This document shows, one piece after another, positions 1-10,190 of a stretch of 64,000 bases of DNA. The DNA comes from an uncultured Prevotella sp. (lineage in GTDB: Bacteria > Bacteroidota > Bacteroidia > Bacteroidales > Bacteroidaceae). Both the position numbers and the translations under genes were made by a program. Within the stretch, counting starts at the first letter, position 1, and each line of letters starts with the position of its first letter. The notes beneath the pieces were generated by a model. That model saw nothing but the letters and a program-made list of their open reading frames with translations. It did not search any database and was not told where the DNA came from. The stretch spans positions 1-64,000 of the forward strand of contig CAJOFA010000008.1 in assembly GCA_905233985.1 (NCBI GenBank), read 5' to 3'.

Positions 1-2
1 TG

Positions 3-1718
3 AAGAAGAACACCGTCACGATAGACGATGTGAAACATAGGACATCGACATTGACTTCTAAGTATTTGCCAGATTATCCATCCAAGGATGAAACAGGGTG
101 GCCAAAGGGCCTACCTGCAGATGAGGATAGTGTCACACTGCGTGTTTGTGTAAACACGAATAGAGAGAAGACTGAATTTGTGACATTCATTAACCGAATA
201 TTCAATGATAAACAAGTCAATGAACTCACATCGATAGACACTCATGGTCGTTTCGAGGTAAGAATGCCTGTGAACGGTCCTTCGGTGTTGGGCATCTTCA
301 ATGACTCTCAGCATCCGCTGGAGCACACTTTTTGGAGATTGTTGGCAGTAGAGGGAGGCGACACGCTGTTGCTTTACATTGATGACAAGAATGACTGCAT
401 CTATCTAATGGGCGGCAAATATGCCCGATTCAACAACGAACTGTTAGGCAGCGATTTTCGACCGAATTTCGTAAGAACCAACGAACTGACCATTGACAGC
501 ACCATTGTGCAACAGCGGCATTATATGGCTGTGTGTCAGGAGAGGATGGATTCTTTGTACGCCGCCCGCCCAAACCTCTCCCGCCGCTTCCAAACCTATT
601 ATCAAGATGACATACAGTATCAGTTTGCCTATCCGATGCTTCTTAAATGCTGCTGGCCAGCTGCAGGTGAGAGCCAAAGCGAACTCCTGCAGAAGACGGA
701 GGCCGAACTGAACCCATTGCAGTGGATGCATTCGGAATTGCCATTGATGTGCCGCTATGGTTTTGGGTTTATTATCGGATATTATGTCTCTGCACTGACA
801 GACATCAGACAAACACCCCTGCCCCCGACCGTCCACTCGGATTTCATTATGCAGCTTCAGCAGGACGGTAAGGTACAATTGAGCGACGAGGAACTGCAGA
901 AAGTAAAGGGTTTCCTGGCGTTGCTTGCCAATTATCATGGGAATGATGTTGACATAAACGATGCATTCAGGTCGGACATCATTCCCATTTTGAGCAAACC
1001 ACTCATTGAACAGTACTGGGACTGGGAACTGAGCGAAAAGAACATCCCACTTACTGTCAGTGTCCTTGATTCCCTCGATATGGACGATACCACTCGTGAA
1101 ATCCTCAAGACGCAAACTTTCATGAGAGACATCGATGGCAAAAGCCACGTAGCCTCGCCTCGTGTATTGGATTTGGCACATCAGGAGGTTCATCATCCCC
1201 TTCTCCTTCAGTCCATCGACAATGCCAATCAACGTATCAAGGATTTCTTGGAAGAGAGTCAGAAGAAACAGATGGCGATAGCACCAAAGGAAGGTACACC
1301 CGCCTCATTGCGTGTGCCGGATGAGGAGCTGAAGGGTATCACAGACGGTCAACAGCTCTTCGAGAACATCGTTAAGCCATTCAAGGGGTGTGTCATCTAT
1401 GTGGATGTATGGGGAACATGGTGCGGTCCCTGCCGTGCCCAAATGGAAAATGTGCCCGACCTGAAGAAGGCGCTGGGAGACAAGCCCGTCGTCTATCTCT
1501 ATTTCTGCAACAACAGCCCCGAAGACGCATGGCGCCTCTTCATTACTCAGAAACACCTCGATACCGACAATGCCGTCCACTACAACCTGCCTCGTGAACA
1601 GGAGAGTGCCATCGAGCGTTATTTGGAGGTAAGCGGCTTTCCCACCTACCGTCTTGCCAGCTTATGCCAGGCGCAGCCCCATGGCCCTCCAATATCAGCA
1701 GCGTTGTCGCAGCCATAG
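3..1718 (+). CDS. TlpA/thioredoxin-like thiol-disulfide oxidoreductase, 5' truncated by window start, C-terminus probably frameshifted
   Basis: Frame is open to the window start; thioredoxin motif WGTWCGPCRAQMENVPDLKKAL near the C-terminus; a plausible thioredoxin tail (PSNISSVVAAIERLLTH*) lies in another frame at ~1660-1730. Confidence 0.75.
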   Translation, partial: KKNTVTIDDVKHRTSTLTSKYLPDYPSKDETGWPKGLPADEDSVTLRVCVNTNREKTEFVTFINRIFNDKQVNELTSIDTHGRFEVRMPVNGPSVLGIFNDSQHPLEHTFWRLLAVEGGDTLLLYIDDKNDCIYLMGGKYARFNNELLGSDFRPNFVRTNELTIDSTIVQQRHYMAVCQERMDSLYAARPNLSRRFQTYYQDDIQYQFAYPMLLKCCWPAAGESQSELLQKTEAELNPLQWMHSELPLMCRYGFGFIIGYYVSALTDIRQTPLPPTVHSDFIMQLQQDGKVQLSDEELQKVKGFLALLANYHGNDVDINDAFRSDIIPILSKPLIEQYWDWELSEKNIPLTVSVLDSLDMDDTTREILKTQTFMRDIDGKSHVASPRVLDLAHQEVHHPLLLQSIDNANQRIKDFLEESQKKQMAIAPKEGTPASLRVPDEELKGITDGQQLFENIVKPFKGCVIYVDVWGTWCGPCRAQMENVPDLKKALGDKPVVYLYFCNNSPEDAWRLFITQKHLDTDNAVHYNLPREQESAIERYLEVSGFPTYRLASLCQAQPHGPPISAALSQP

Positions 1719-1791
1719 AGCGATTGCTAACGCACTGACTGATCATGTAACACACGAGATGAATTATTGTTTTCATACCATAATAGAACAA

Positions 1792-2212
1792 TGAACAAGA
1801 AACCATCATCACCGCACTGCTCGCCCTCGTCGCAATGACGGGCTGGGCACAAGAGATTAAAATGAACGAGGCATCGTTTAGTGATTATCTACCTCTGCTT
1901 AATGCCAAGGGCTACATGGCATACAGTTTCGATGTTAGCGCTATAAAAGGCAAGAATGTGATGTTCAACATCAGGGAATTTGTCAATGGGAAAGAAGTGG
2001 AAGATTCTAGCCACGACTTCTTGTTCCCTTATACCTTCACGGCAAATGGCGACAAACTGGTTGTCGGCTTTCTCCCTTCTGAGAAAGATTCTTTAGCCCT
2101 ATGCTGCTTTAGTTGGGAGAATACGCTTTCATTTACAGATGGCACAATGCAGACAACCATGCCCCTCACCCCGTGCCACAAGGCACATAGCCGCTCACGA
2201 GGCGGCACCTAA
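1792..2212 (+). pseudogene. Small secreted protein with disrupted signal-peptide frame
   Basis: ATGAACAAGAAACCATCATC reads as signal peptide MNKKTIITALLALVAMTGWAQ only if one A is added to the AAA run; the downstream frame is ORF 1835..2212. Confidence 0.5.
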
Positions 2213-2357
2213 GCAATGATGAGGAGGCACCGCGTCAAGCGTTTACTGCTACCTCTTGGCAGAGAAGATTGCGAGTAAACTCAGTATTAACCCACGGAGG
2301 TCGTTCAGCCCCCCAATCCCCTGACTCAGGGGGCAAGCGGTCATTTTTTATGCTAAA

Positions 2358-2382
2358 ATGTTACAATGTTACATGTTACATT
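2358..2382. repeat. ATGTTAC heptad array (3 units)
   Basis: atgttac-a-atgttac-atgttac-att. Confidence 0.6.
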
Positions 2383-2426
2383 AAGCATTTTCCACCCGTA
2401 ATAGATGTAGAAAAGTGTATCGAGGA

Positions 2427-2951
2427 TTATCGTGCCAGAAAGAATTTCTGGAACTCACTTTCGAAGTTCGGGGTAAGGATGTTCTGGCCGATGGCGGCAC
2501 GGATTTCGTCTATGGACCAGAAGCGCCCACCGTCCAGTTCCTCTGCCGAGGGAGTGATGGGACCGTCATACGTCGTGCGATGGATATAGACGAGTTCGCG
2601 CTCACGACGGCTTTCAAAGACATACAGCCCTACACGCTCGGGAGTGAAAGCGGTGATGCCCAACTCCTCACGCGCTTCTCTCACTAATGCCTGCTCAGGA
2701 CTTTCGCCATAATCGATATGCCCCCCGACGCTGGTGTCCCACTTGTCCGGCTGGATGTCCTTCCATGCCGGACGCTTCTGCAGATAGACCTCACCGCGTG
2801 AATTGAACACATGCAGATGAACTACAGGGTGCAGCAGACGCGAGCCATTATGACACTCACCCCGCGTAGCGAAACCGATAACCTGCCCTTCCTCATCAAC
2901 GACCGGGAAGCGCTCTTCACTATAATCTTTCATCATACTACCTGACATCAC
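2427..2951 (-). CDS. NUDIX hydrolase (IPP isomerase-like)
   Basis: Nudix box GGHIDYGESPEQALVREAREELGI. Confidence 0.9.
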   Translation of the reverse strand: MMSGSMMKDYSEERFPVVDEEGQVIGFATRGECHNGSRLLHPVVHLHVFNSRGEVYLQKRPAWKDIQPDKWDTSVGGHIDYGESPEQALVREAREELGITAFTPERVGLYVFESRRERELVYIHRTTYDGPITPSAEELDGGRFWSIDEIRAAIGQNILTPNFESEFQKFFLAR

Positions 2952-2983
2952 CTATTATCTTATAATAATATGGTATCGCATCA

Positions 2984-3442
2984 CTACTTTGACTTCGAGG
3001 GCACAAAACTTTCCCAGGTCTGGTCATCGTAATAGACTCGAATCTCCGTAACGCGACGAGGTTTCTTGTCCTGCATGCGAACGGGCTCTTCAGTCAGACG
3101 GGGCTGACTGACCCCTCGTGGGGTAGGAGCGGGATATTCATCGAACTGTAACATCTGACTCTGCGGATCAGAACCTACAGACGTGTGATTGTTGCTTATC
3201 GCAGCAGAAGATTCGTCGGGATTTTTAGCTTCGTTAACATACATCTCACCAATACCCATCAGCAACCAGTCGGTGCTGATATTGGGAATATTCTTTTTGA
3301 TGAGTTCAACGACGTTGAGGGTAGGTCGGGTGCGATCATTGTAAATATTACTTAACGTCGCGGCACCAATCTGCGTCTTTAATGCAAATTCCTGTTGCGT
3401 CATGTGGAGACTCTCCATTAGCTGTTTGATTCTCTCTTTCAT
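2984..3442 (-). CDS. XRE-family HTH transcriptional regulator
   Basis: N-terminal HTH MTQQEFALKTQIGAATLSNIYNDRTRPTLNVVELI. Confidence 0.85.
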   Translation of the reverse strand: MKERIKQLMESLHMTQQEFALKTQIGAATLSNIYNDRTRPTLNVVELIKKNIPNISTDWLLMGIGEMYVNEAKNPDESSAAISNNHTSVGSDPQSQMLQFDEYPAPTPRGVSQPRLTEEPVRMQDKKPRRVTEIRVYYDDQTWESFVPSKSK

Positions 3443-4332
3443 ACTTTTTAGTCGTTTAATTGGCTATTTTTTCACATATTTCATTGAGTTTACAAAGGTA
3501 AAGCAAAAAATCGAGAAAACCAACAAATATAAAAAGAATTTTGTTTTTTAAATTTTTGATTTATAATTTTAAAGTTTAAAATCTTAAAACCATATAAGGC
3601 ACATCGGTATTTTAAAATTATAAATCTAAATTCATTGGGCAAAATCCACCTATAAGGAATACTTTAGAATGAAAAGATAATTAACTGACAATAAACAAGC
3701 TAATTATATACGCAAATATAGGAAAATAGAACTTATGCATAAAAACTAGAACAAAAACGCCTCTAAGAATGTATGTATTTATAGATAATATCACATAATT
3801 CATTAATATTAAGGCACTTATAATTACGATATTCTTGTTGTATAAATATAGCTTCATGATTTGCTTTCTGTCGATTTACGTTTAGTTTGCTGTTTGTAAA
3901 TTTAAATGTTTTATGTTTCAAGATATGAATATTCGTTTATAAATCATATAACAAATTGTCATTTGTAAATTATTTGTAACTATAAATTCAAGATGTTAAA
4001 TACAAAATATTGTGAATGGTAAATTTTGAGGGCAAAAAAGAGTTAATATTCGTCAGAATTACGTTATTTCGGACGAACGGCGGAATGATTCAAAATTTTT
4101 AATTCTAGAGGCATCCTTTTTAGGAAAGAAGTGCGATGCAGACGGACTTTGAGACCAATTTTTCAGGTCGGCAGAAAATTGCAAAATAGAAAATTTCAGG
4201 GCAAAAACGCCCTAAAATTCTCTCGGATGCAATTTCGCATTCGCCAAGAATATGTTAATCCCCTACTCTAAAATAGGGAGAAATAGCTTTAAAATATGTT
4301 AATTGGCATGTTATCCGTAAAAGGGTGTGATG
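3443..4332. other. Long AT-rich non-coding region ending in a hairpin-rich segment
   Basis: No credible ORF for ~890 bp; hairpins agggcaaaaacgccct and ccctactctaaaataggg at ~4198-4280. Confidence 0.6.
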
Positions 4333-5323
4333 TTAGTGAAGGATGAAGAAAAGTAACTCCTTCATCAGTTCACCAGCTGGGGTATTGGGATTGTCGAGAC
4401 CCTTGCTCTTGGCATCCATCTCACGCATTTTCCTGATGATGAGCATCGTCTTCATAGCGGTGTAGTTGCGCATACCAGCCATATAGTCCTTGGTTTGCCA
4501 CCGCCAGATCATTGGGATTATTCCGGTTCGGACAATAAAAGGCAATCATCAGGTTCTGAAAATAGGTGAAGAGCAGCGGCAGGAAGGCGTAGATACTTCC
4601 CGCTTTCGGGTTTTTGTCGAAATATTGGATGATTTGATTGGCCTTATAGACGTTACGGTTGACAATAGCATCACGCAGTTCGAAGCCGTTGAAGTCCTTG
4701 CTCACCCCTATCTGGTCTTCCACCACCTGCGGAGTGATGCGTCGGTCGTCCTCGGGAAGCGAAATAATGACCTTATCCAGCTCGCTGGTCAGCCTACTGA
4801 GGTCAGAACCGATGCTATCGGCTATGATTTGCGTCGATTTAGGGTCTATTCCAACGCCTTTCGTGCGCAGATAGGTCTCAATGAAGGGTGGCAGGGCGGC
4901 ATCTTTCAGCTTCTTGCTTTCAAAAAGCACGCCGTTTTTCTCGATAATTCCCGGAAGCCGTTTACGCTTATCCAACGAGCCGTTTTTATGGCACATCACC
5001 AGCACGGTTTGTGTCTGCGGCTTCTGCACATAGGCCTCCAATGCATCGGTGTTACGGATATTCTGCGCCTCCTTGACGATAACGACCTGATATTGTGCCA
5101 TCATCGGGTAGCGCTTGGCAGCGTCAACAACCTGTGCTGCCGTAACGTCGCTGCCGAAGAGAATGGTCTGATTGAAGTCACGCTCCTCGGGTTGCAGCAC
5201 GTTCTCGGCTATCCAATCGCTAATCTGGTCGATATAATAGCCCTCATCGCCCATCAGATAATATACTGGGGCGAACTTACGTGCCTTCAAATCACGCATT
5301 ACTGCATCGAACGTTGCTGCCAT
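4333..5323 (-). CDS. holA: DNA polymerase III delta subunit, frame disrupted near 4490-4510
   Basis: ORF 4421..5323 (MAATFDAVMRDLKARKFAPVYYLMGDEGYYIDQISDWI) plus its C-terminus in another frame (QTKDYMAGMRNYTAMKTM..DAKSKGLDNPNTPAGELMKELLFFILH, 4333..4545). Confidence 0.85.
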
Positions 5324-5334
5324 ATTGTTATTCT

Positions 5335-5805
5335 TTATTCAATGAGAGACAATGTAATCTTGACATTGCCCTCCCCTGCTTTCAAAAACGTCTTCAGCTC
5401 TTCAGTTGATAGCCCCTCAATCCTTCCCAGACGGGTATATTCCCAGATATTAGCCCCATAGAAGACAATAATCTGGTCGCCGTGATATAGCAATATGTCA
5501 CCCGGCTGAGCGTTGATCTGCGTGTCGTTGACAGGCAACGAACGACCCAACGGACCCACCTTCTCAAAGCCGCCGAAGTCATTGGCCTCATAGGTGAGCG
5601 GAGCCAGTCCTAACGTCGTCAGCAGCGTTTCCGTGGCTTCGTTGATGAAGAGTGTCACCCGTTGCGTCTTGCCGTCAATGGTCATATTAATCTTATAAGT
5701 CATCGTCTGCATGGAGCCAGGTCCCTGTTCTGTGAGAATCGGGTCCTCAGTACAGCCACACAGCAGCACAACGGCCAACAGCAGAATATATCGCATCACT
5801 TTCAT
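5335..5805 (-). CDS. Cyclophilin-like fold lipoprotein
   Basis: Lipoprotein signal MKVMRYILLLAVVLLCGC; ..ARSLPVNDTQ..PGDILLYHGDQIIVFYG-type cyclophilin-like motif; start moved to internal ATG. Confidence 0.7.
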   Translation of the reverse strand: MKVMRYILLLAVVLLCGCTEDPILTEQGPGSMQTMTYKINMTIDGKTQRVTLFINEATETLLTTLGLAPLTYEANDFGGFEKVGPLGRSLPVNDTQINAQPGDILLYHGDQIIVFYGANIWEYTRLGRIEGLSTEELKTFLKAGEGNVKITLSLIE

Positions 5806-5899
5806 GTCAGTTTCTTTCTTTTCGACGTGCGAAGTTAGGAAATAAAAACGAAAATGCAAAACAAAATACAAAAAATTTTGCGTTGTTCTCATTTATTCG

Positions 5900-5907
5900 T
5901 ACCTTTG
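5900..5907 (+). promoter_or_regulatory. Bacteroidetes -7 promoter box TACCTTTG
   Basis: ttattcgTACCTTTGaagcATG; box ends 4 nt before the start codon. Confidence 0.65.
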
Positions 5908-5911
5908 AAGC

Positions 5912-6361
5912 ATGAAATCATTGAACTTGCCATCGTATGACGTGAAGTTGCGCGGAACACGTGAGAAACCGGAGATTTTCGATTTCCTGCGAAAACGCTA
6001 TGTGACGCTGACGCCCGAGGAATGGGTGCGCCAGCATTTCACGCATTGGCTCGTAGAGCACAAAGGCTATCCGCAGACGCTCTTGGGCAACGAGATTGAG
6101 CTGCGCGTCGGTGAGAAACGCCTGCGCTGTGACTCTATCTTATATGGCAAGGCCATGCAGCCACGCATGATTATCGAGTACAAAGCCCCCTCGATAGCCA
6201 TCACACAGAAGGTCTTTCAACAAATATCCACGTACAACCTGTTGTTGCACGTGGATTATTTAGTGGTAAGCAACGGCCTGCAGCACTACTGCTGTCGCAT
6301 GGATTATGAGCGCGGACAGTATGAATTTCTGCAAGAAGTGCCGGAATACGCTTCGTTATAA
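5912..6361 (+). CDS. Stand-alone HsdR N-terminal-domain (HSDR_N) protein
   Basis: LRKRYVTLTPEEWVRQHF..LRCDSILYGKAMQPRMIIEYKAP nuclease-like motif. Confidence 0.85.
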   Translation: MKSLNLPSYDVKLRGTREKPEIFDFLRKRYVTLTPEEWVRQHFTHWLVEHKGYPQTLLGNEIELRVGEKRLRCDSILYGKAMQPRMIIEYKAPSIAITQKVFQQISTYNLLLHVDYLVVSNGLQHYCCRMDYERGQYEFLQEVPEYASL

Positions 6362-6375
6362 GTCAGGGAGCTCCC

Positions 6376-6921
6376 TCACTTAGCACTTTCAATAATCTTT
6401 CCGCCCTCTTCGATGGCCTGCATATTCAGGGGAATCAGATCATGGTGGCGCTCAGGCAGCGTCTTCTTCAAAGCCTTCTCCACACCGTTTGTACTCACGA
6501 CAGGAGCCACCTTGAGCAAACCGCCCAGCACAATCATGTTGAACACCTTGCTGTTCTTCATCTCGGCAGCTTTATCCATAGCGTCGATGCGATAGACGGT
6601 GATGTCCTTGCGTGTCGGCGGATTGATGATGCCGAAGCCGTCGTAGATGAGAATGCCACCGGGTTTGATTTTCGGCTCAAACTTCTCCAACGAGGGCTGG
6701 TTGAGTACAATCGCAATGTCGTACTTGCTGAGAATGGGTGAAGAGATGCGCTCGTCGCTGACAATGACCGTCACGTTGGCCGTACCGCCACGCTGCTCAG
6801 GACCATAGGCAGGCATCCAAGTCACCTCTTTATTGTCCATCAATCCACTATAAGCCAGAATCTTACCCATCGAGAGCACGCCCTGACCACCGAAACCTGA
6901 TATGATTATTTCTTTTTTCAT
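6376..6921 (-). CDS. korC: 2-oxoacid:ferredoxin oxidoreductase gamma subunit
   Basis: MKKEIIISGFGGQGVLSMGKILAYSG..MPAYGPEQRGGTANVTVIVSD. Confidence 0.9.
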   Translation of the reverse strand: MKKEIIISGFGGQGVLSMGKILAYSGLMDNKEVTWMPAYGPEQRGGTANVTVIVSDERISSPILSKYDIAIVLNQPSLEKFEPKIKPGGILIYDGFGIINPPTRKDITVYRIDAMDKAAEMKNSKVFNMIVLGGLLKVAPVVSTNGVEKALKKTLPERHHDLIPLNMQAIEEGGKIIESAK

Positions 6922-6955
6922 ATCTTACCTTTTTACTTTTTTACCTTTTTTCTTT

Positions 6956-7726
6956 TTAAAGACTTGTAGTGTCTTTCAGGTCACCCTTCGGATAGAAGGG
7001 GAACATGTTTTCCTTCATCCATTCGTTAGCCTTAGCAGGAGAGAGTTTCCAACCGCTGTTACAGGTTGAGACGAACTCCACGAGACTTGAGCCCTTACCG
7101 GCCATAGAAGCCTCAAAAGCCTTACGAAGGGCCTTCTTAGCCTTCAGGATTGAGCCCACGCTCTCAACACTCTGACGAGTGACGTAGCAGGTGCCTTCCA
7201 AGCCGGCAGCAATGTCGGCCATCTTCAGGGGATAGCCATGCAGCTGCGGATCACGACCATAAGGACAAGTAGAGGTCTTCTGACCAATCAGCGTGGTAGG
7301 AGCCATCTGACCACCCGTCATGCCATAGATGGCGTTGTTGACGAAGATGATGACGATGTTCTCGCCACGGTTCAGGGCATGGATGGTCTCACAGGTACCG
7401 ATACATGCCAGGTCACCATCACCCTGATAGGTGAATACCAAACGGTCGGGCCAGCAGCGCTTGATACCCGTAGCCAGTGCGGGAGCACGTCCGTGGGCAG
7501 CTTCCTGCCAGTCAATATCTATATAATTGTACGCGAAGACGGCACAACCTACAGGCGATACACCTACGGCCTTGTCTTCCATACCCATTTCTTCAATGAC
7601 TTCGGCAATGAGCTTATGCACCACACCGTGACTACATCCCGGGCAGTAGTGCATGTTATTGTCGTTCATCAGCGTCGGCTTCTTGCAGACGATATTCTCT
7701 GGTGAAATTATCTGATTTCTATCCAT
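6956..7726 (-). CDS. korB: 2-oxoacid:ferredoxin oxidoreductase beta (TPP-binding) subunit
   Basis: HYCPGCSHGVVHKL..TYQGDGDLACIGTCETIHALNRGENIVIIFVNNAIYGMTGGQMAPT. Confidence 0.93.
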   Translation of the reverse strand: MDRNQIISPENIVCKKPTLMNDNNMHYCPGCSHGVVHKLIAEVIEEMGMEDKAVGVSPVGCAVFAYNYIDIDWQEAAHGRAPALATGIKRCWPDRLVFTYQGDGDLACIGTCETIHALNRGENIVIIFVNNAIYGMTGGQMAPTTLIGQKTSTCPYGRDPQLHGYPLKMADIAAGLEGTCYVTRQSVESVGSILKAKKALRKAFEASMAGKGSSLVEFVSTCNSGWKLSPAKANEWMKENMFPFYPKGDLKDTTSL

Positions 7727-7729
7727 AGC

Positions 7730-8812
7730 TTACATTACCTTTTTAAGTGCATTAACAATTTCTTCAGGATCGGGAACGATACCACCGAGACGACCGAACT
7801 GCTCAACGGGCACAGCACCATTCACGGCGAGGCGAACATCCTGTACCATCTGTCCTGCGTTGATCTCAGCCACAAGAATACCCTTCACCTTCTTCGACAG
7901 CGCAGCAATCTGCTTCTCGGGGAACGGGAACAGCGTAATAGGACGGAACAAGCCGACCTTGATGCCCTGCTCGCGGGCTATCTCTACGCTCTTCTCAGCG
8001 ATACGGGCAGCAGATCCGAAGGCAACGATAGCGTATTCTGCATCGTCCATCAGCTGCTCCTCATAGCGCACCTCGTTCTCCTGAATCTTAGCATATTTCT
8101 CCTGGAGGGCGATGTTACGCTGCTCCATAATCTCGGGCTTCAGCTCCAGCGAGGTAATCACCACACGCTCACGATTCTTTGGCTTACCAGTAGAAGCCCA
8201 AGGACATTGTTTGATGACCTCCTCGTCGGTACGACGGGGCTTATACGGCGGCAGCACCACCTTCTCCATCATCTGACCGATGACACCATCGCTCAGAATC
8301 ATAGCGGGGTTGCGATACTTGAATGCCAACTCGAAGGCCAGATCAACAAAGTCGGCCATCTCCTGAACACTTGACGGAGCCAGCACAATAACCTTATAGT
8401 CGCCGTTACCGCCACCACGGGTAGCCTGGAAATAGTCACCCTGCGAAGGCTGGATAGTTCCCAAGCCAGGGCCGCCACGCTGCACGTTCACAAACACGCC
8501 CGGCACCTCGGCACCTGCCATATACGTGATACCTTCCTGCATCAGGGCGATACCAGGAGACGAACTCGAAGTCATCGCACGCTTACCGGCACCGGCAGCG
8601 CCATAAACCATGTAGATAGAAGCCAGCTCACTCTCTGCCTGTACCACCTTCATACCAGTGGTTTCCCAAGGCTTCAGCTCTGCCAGCGTCTCAATCACCT
8701 CACTCTGCGGAGTAATAGGATAGCCGAAATAGCCGTCGCATCCGCAACGAATAGCAGCATGGGCAATAGCCTCATTGCCTTTCATCAATACAACTTCTCT
8801 TTCTTCTGCCAT
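7730..8812 (-). CDS. korA: 2-oxoacid:ferredoxin oxidoreductase alpha subunit
   Basis: MKGNEAIAHAAIRCGCDGYFGYPITPQSEVIE..MTSSSSPGIALMQEGITYMAGAEVPGVFVNVQRGGPGLGTIQPSQ. Confidence 0.93.
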   Translation of the reverse strand: MAEEREVVLMKGNEAIAHAAIRCGCDGYFGYPITPQSEVIETLAELKPWETTGMKVVQAESELASIYMVYGAAGAGKRAMTSSSSPGIALMQEGITYMAGAEVPGVFVNVQRGGPGLGTIQPSQGDYFQATRGGGNGDYKVIVLAPSSVQEMADFVDLAFELAFKYRNPAMILSDGVIGQMMEKVVLPPYKPRRTDEEVIKQCPWASTGKPKNRERVVITSLELKPEIMEQRNIALQEKYAKIQENEVRYEEQLMDDAEYAIVAFGSAARIAEKSVEIAREQGIKVGLFRPITLFPFPEKQIAALSKKVKGILVAEINAGQMVQDVRLAVNGAVPVEQFGRLGGIVPDPEEIVNALKKVM

Positions 8813-8815
8813 AGC

Positions 8816-9046
8816 TTACTCCTCCATTTTTTTACGATACACGGTAATACAACCGTCGGGACAGACGATGCCACACGAAGCACAGCCGACACAGGCCTCT
8901 TCGTTGACAGCCTCCACGTAGGGGTAGCCGTGCAGATTCACTTTGTTGGCCAGTGCGATGACCTTCTGAGGGCAAGCGATGATGCACAACTGGCATCCCT
9001 TACACCTCTCAGTATCCACCACAATGGCGCCTTTCATTTTAGCCAT
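8816..9046 (-). CDS. korD: 4Fe-4S ferredoxin subunit
   Basis: CKGCQLCIIACP and CVGCASCGIVCP. Confidence 0.9.
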   Translation of the reverse strand: MAKMKGAIVVDTERCKGCQLCIIACPQKVIALANKVNLHGYPYVEAVNEEACVGCASCGIVCPDGCITVYRKKMEE

Positions 9047-9058
9047 ATTTGTATTATT

Positions 9059-9247
9059 TTATGGATTATACATATCCTTACAATAGAAAGCCATGATGTC
9101 GTCAAGCATTTGCTTCGCTTCCACAGCCGGGCTCTCCGGGTCAAGCTCTATCGCCTTGATGTAGCAGTTGATGGCTTCGTGCCACAAGCTCTGCCTGCGA
9201 TATTCATTACCCTTTTCGTACCACTCCTGAGCTGTCATTTTACACAA
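9059..9247 (-). CDS. Small TPR-repeat protein
   Basis: WYEKGNEYRRQSLWHEAINCYIKAIELDPESPA. Confidence 0.8.
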   Translation of the reverse strand: MCKMTAQEWYEKGNEYRRQSLWHEAINCYIKAIELDPESPAVEAKQMLDDIMAFYCKDMYNP

Positions 9248-9271
9248 TAGGGTCGGTTCTCCTGTGTAATT

Positions 9272-10150
9272 TTACTTGTAGTACTCCTTCTTGCTGGCAG
9301 CGAGCGTATTCTTCATCAGCGAGCAGATAGTCATGGGCCCTACCCCGCCAGGAACCGGCGTGATGTAGGAGCACTTCTCTGCCACCTCGTCAAACTTCAC
9401 GTCACCGTTCAGCCGGTAGCCGCTCTTACGAGTAGCATCAGGCACACGGGTAGTACCCACGTCAATGACGACAGCGCCCTCCTTCACCATATCGGCAGTA
9501 ACGAAGTTAGGCTTGCCGATGGCGGCGATGATGATGTCGGCCTCCTGACACTCCTGCTTCAGCGTCTTCGAGTGCGAGTGGCACACGGTGACGGTTGCAT
9601 CGCCATATTGTTTCTGCATCATGAGCTGTGCCATAGGCTTGCCAACGATGTTGGAGCGACCAAGGATGACGCACTTCTTACCAGAAGTCTCAATGCCATA
9701 GCGCTTCAGCAGGGTGATGATGCCCAGCGGCGTAGCAGAGATGAAGCACGGCAGGCCGATGGCCATGCGTCCGACGTTGATGGGATGGAACCCATCGACA
9801 TCCTTGCGATAGTCGATTGCCTCGATGATTTTCTGCTCGTCAATATGTTTCGGCAGCGGCAGTTGCACGATGAAGCCATCCACGTCGTCGTCGCGGTTCA
9901 GCTTATCCACACATTGCAGCAGCTCCTCCTCGGTGATGCTGTCCTCGTAGCGGATGAGCGACGACTTGAAGCCACATTGCTCACAAGCCAGCACCTTGTT
10001 CTTCACGTAAGTCTCAGAACCGCCGTCGTGACCGACAAGCACAGCAGCCAAGTGCGGACGCTTGCCGCCTGCTGCCACTATTTTCTTCACCTCTTCGGCA
10101 ATCTCGGCCTTAATAGCCGTCGCCGTTGCTTTTCCGTCAATCAGTTGCAT
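9272..10150 (-). CDS. folD: Methylenetetrahydrofolate dehydrogenase/cyclohydrolase
   Basis: [57 protein letters not shown]. Confidence 0.97.
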   Translation of the reverse strand: MQLIDGKATATAIKAEIAEEVKKIVAAGGKRPHLAAVLVGHDGGSETYVKNKVLACEQCGFKSSLIRYEDSITEEELLQCVDKLNRDDDVDGFIVQLPLPKHIDEQKIIEAIDYRKDVDGFHPINVGRMAIGLPCFISATPLGIITLLKRYGIETSGKKCVILGRSNIVGKPMAQLMMQKQYGDATVTVCHSHSKTLKQECQEADIIIAAIGKPNFVTADMVKEGAVVIDVGTTRVPDATRKSGYRLNGDVKFDEVAEKCSYITPVPGGVGPMTICSLMKNTLAASKKEYYK

Positions 10151-10190
10151 ATTCTATAGGTCTTATGGGGCTAATAAGCCTAATGGGGTT

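Noticed and set aside
4333-5323. Programmed ribosomal frameshift in holA
   Set aside because: No slippery heptamer or stimulatory structure recognised at the junction, and missing residues suggest a deletion.
4490-5461. 323-aa plus-strand ORF
   Set aside because: Antisense shadow of holA and the cyclophilin-like gene.
5912-6361. Type I restriction-modification system
   Set aside because: Only a stand-alone HSDR_N domain; no hsdM, hsdS or helicase nearby.
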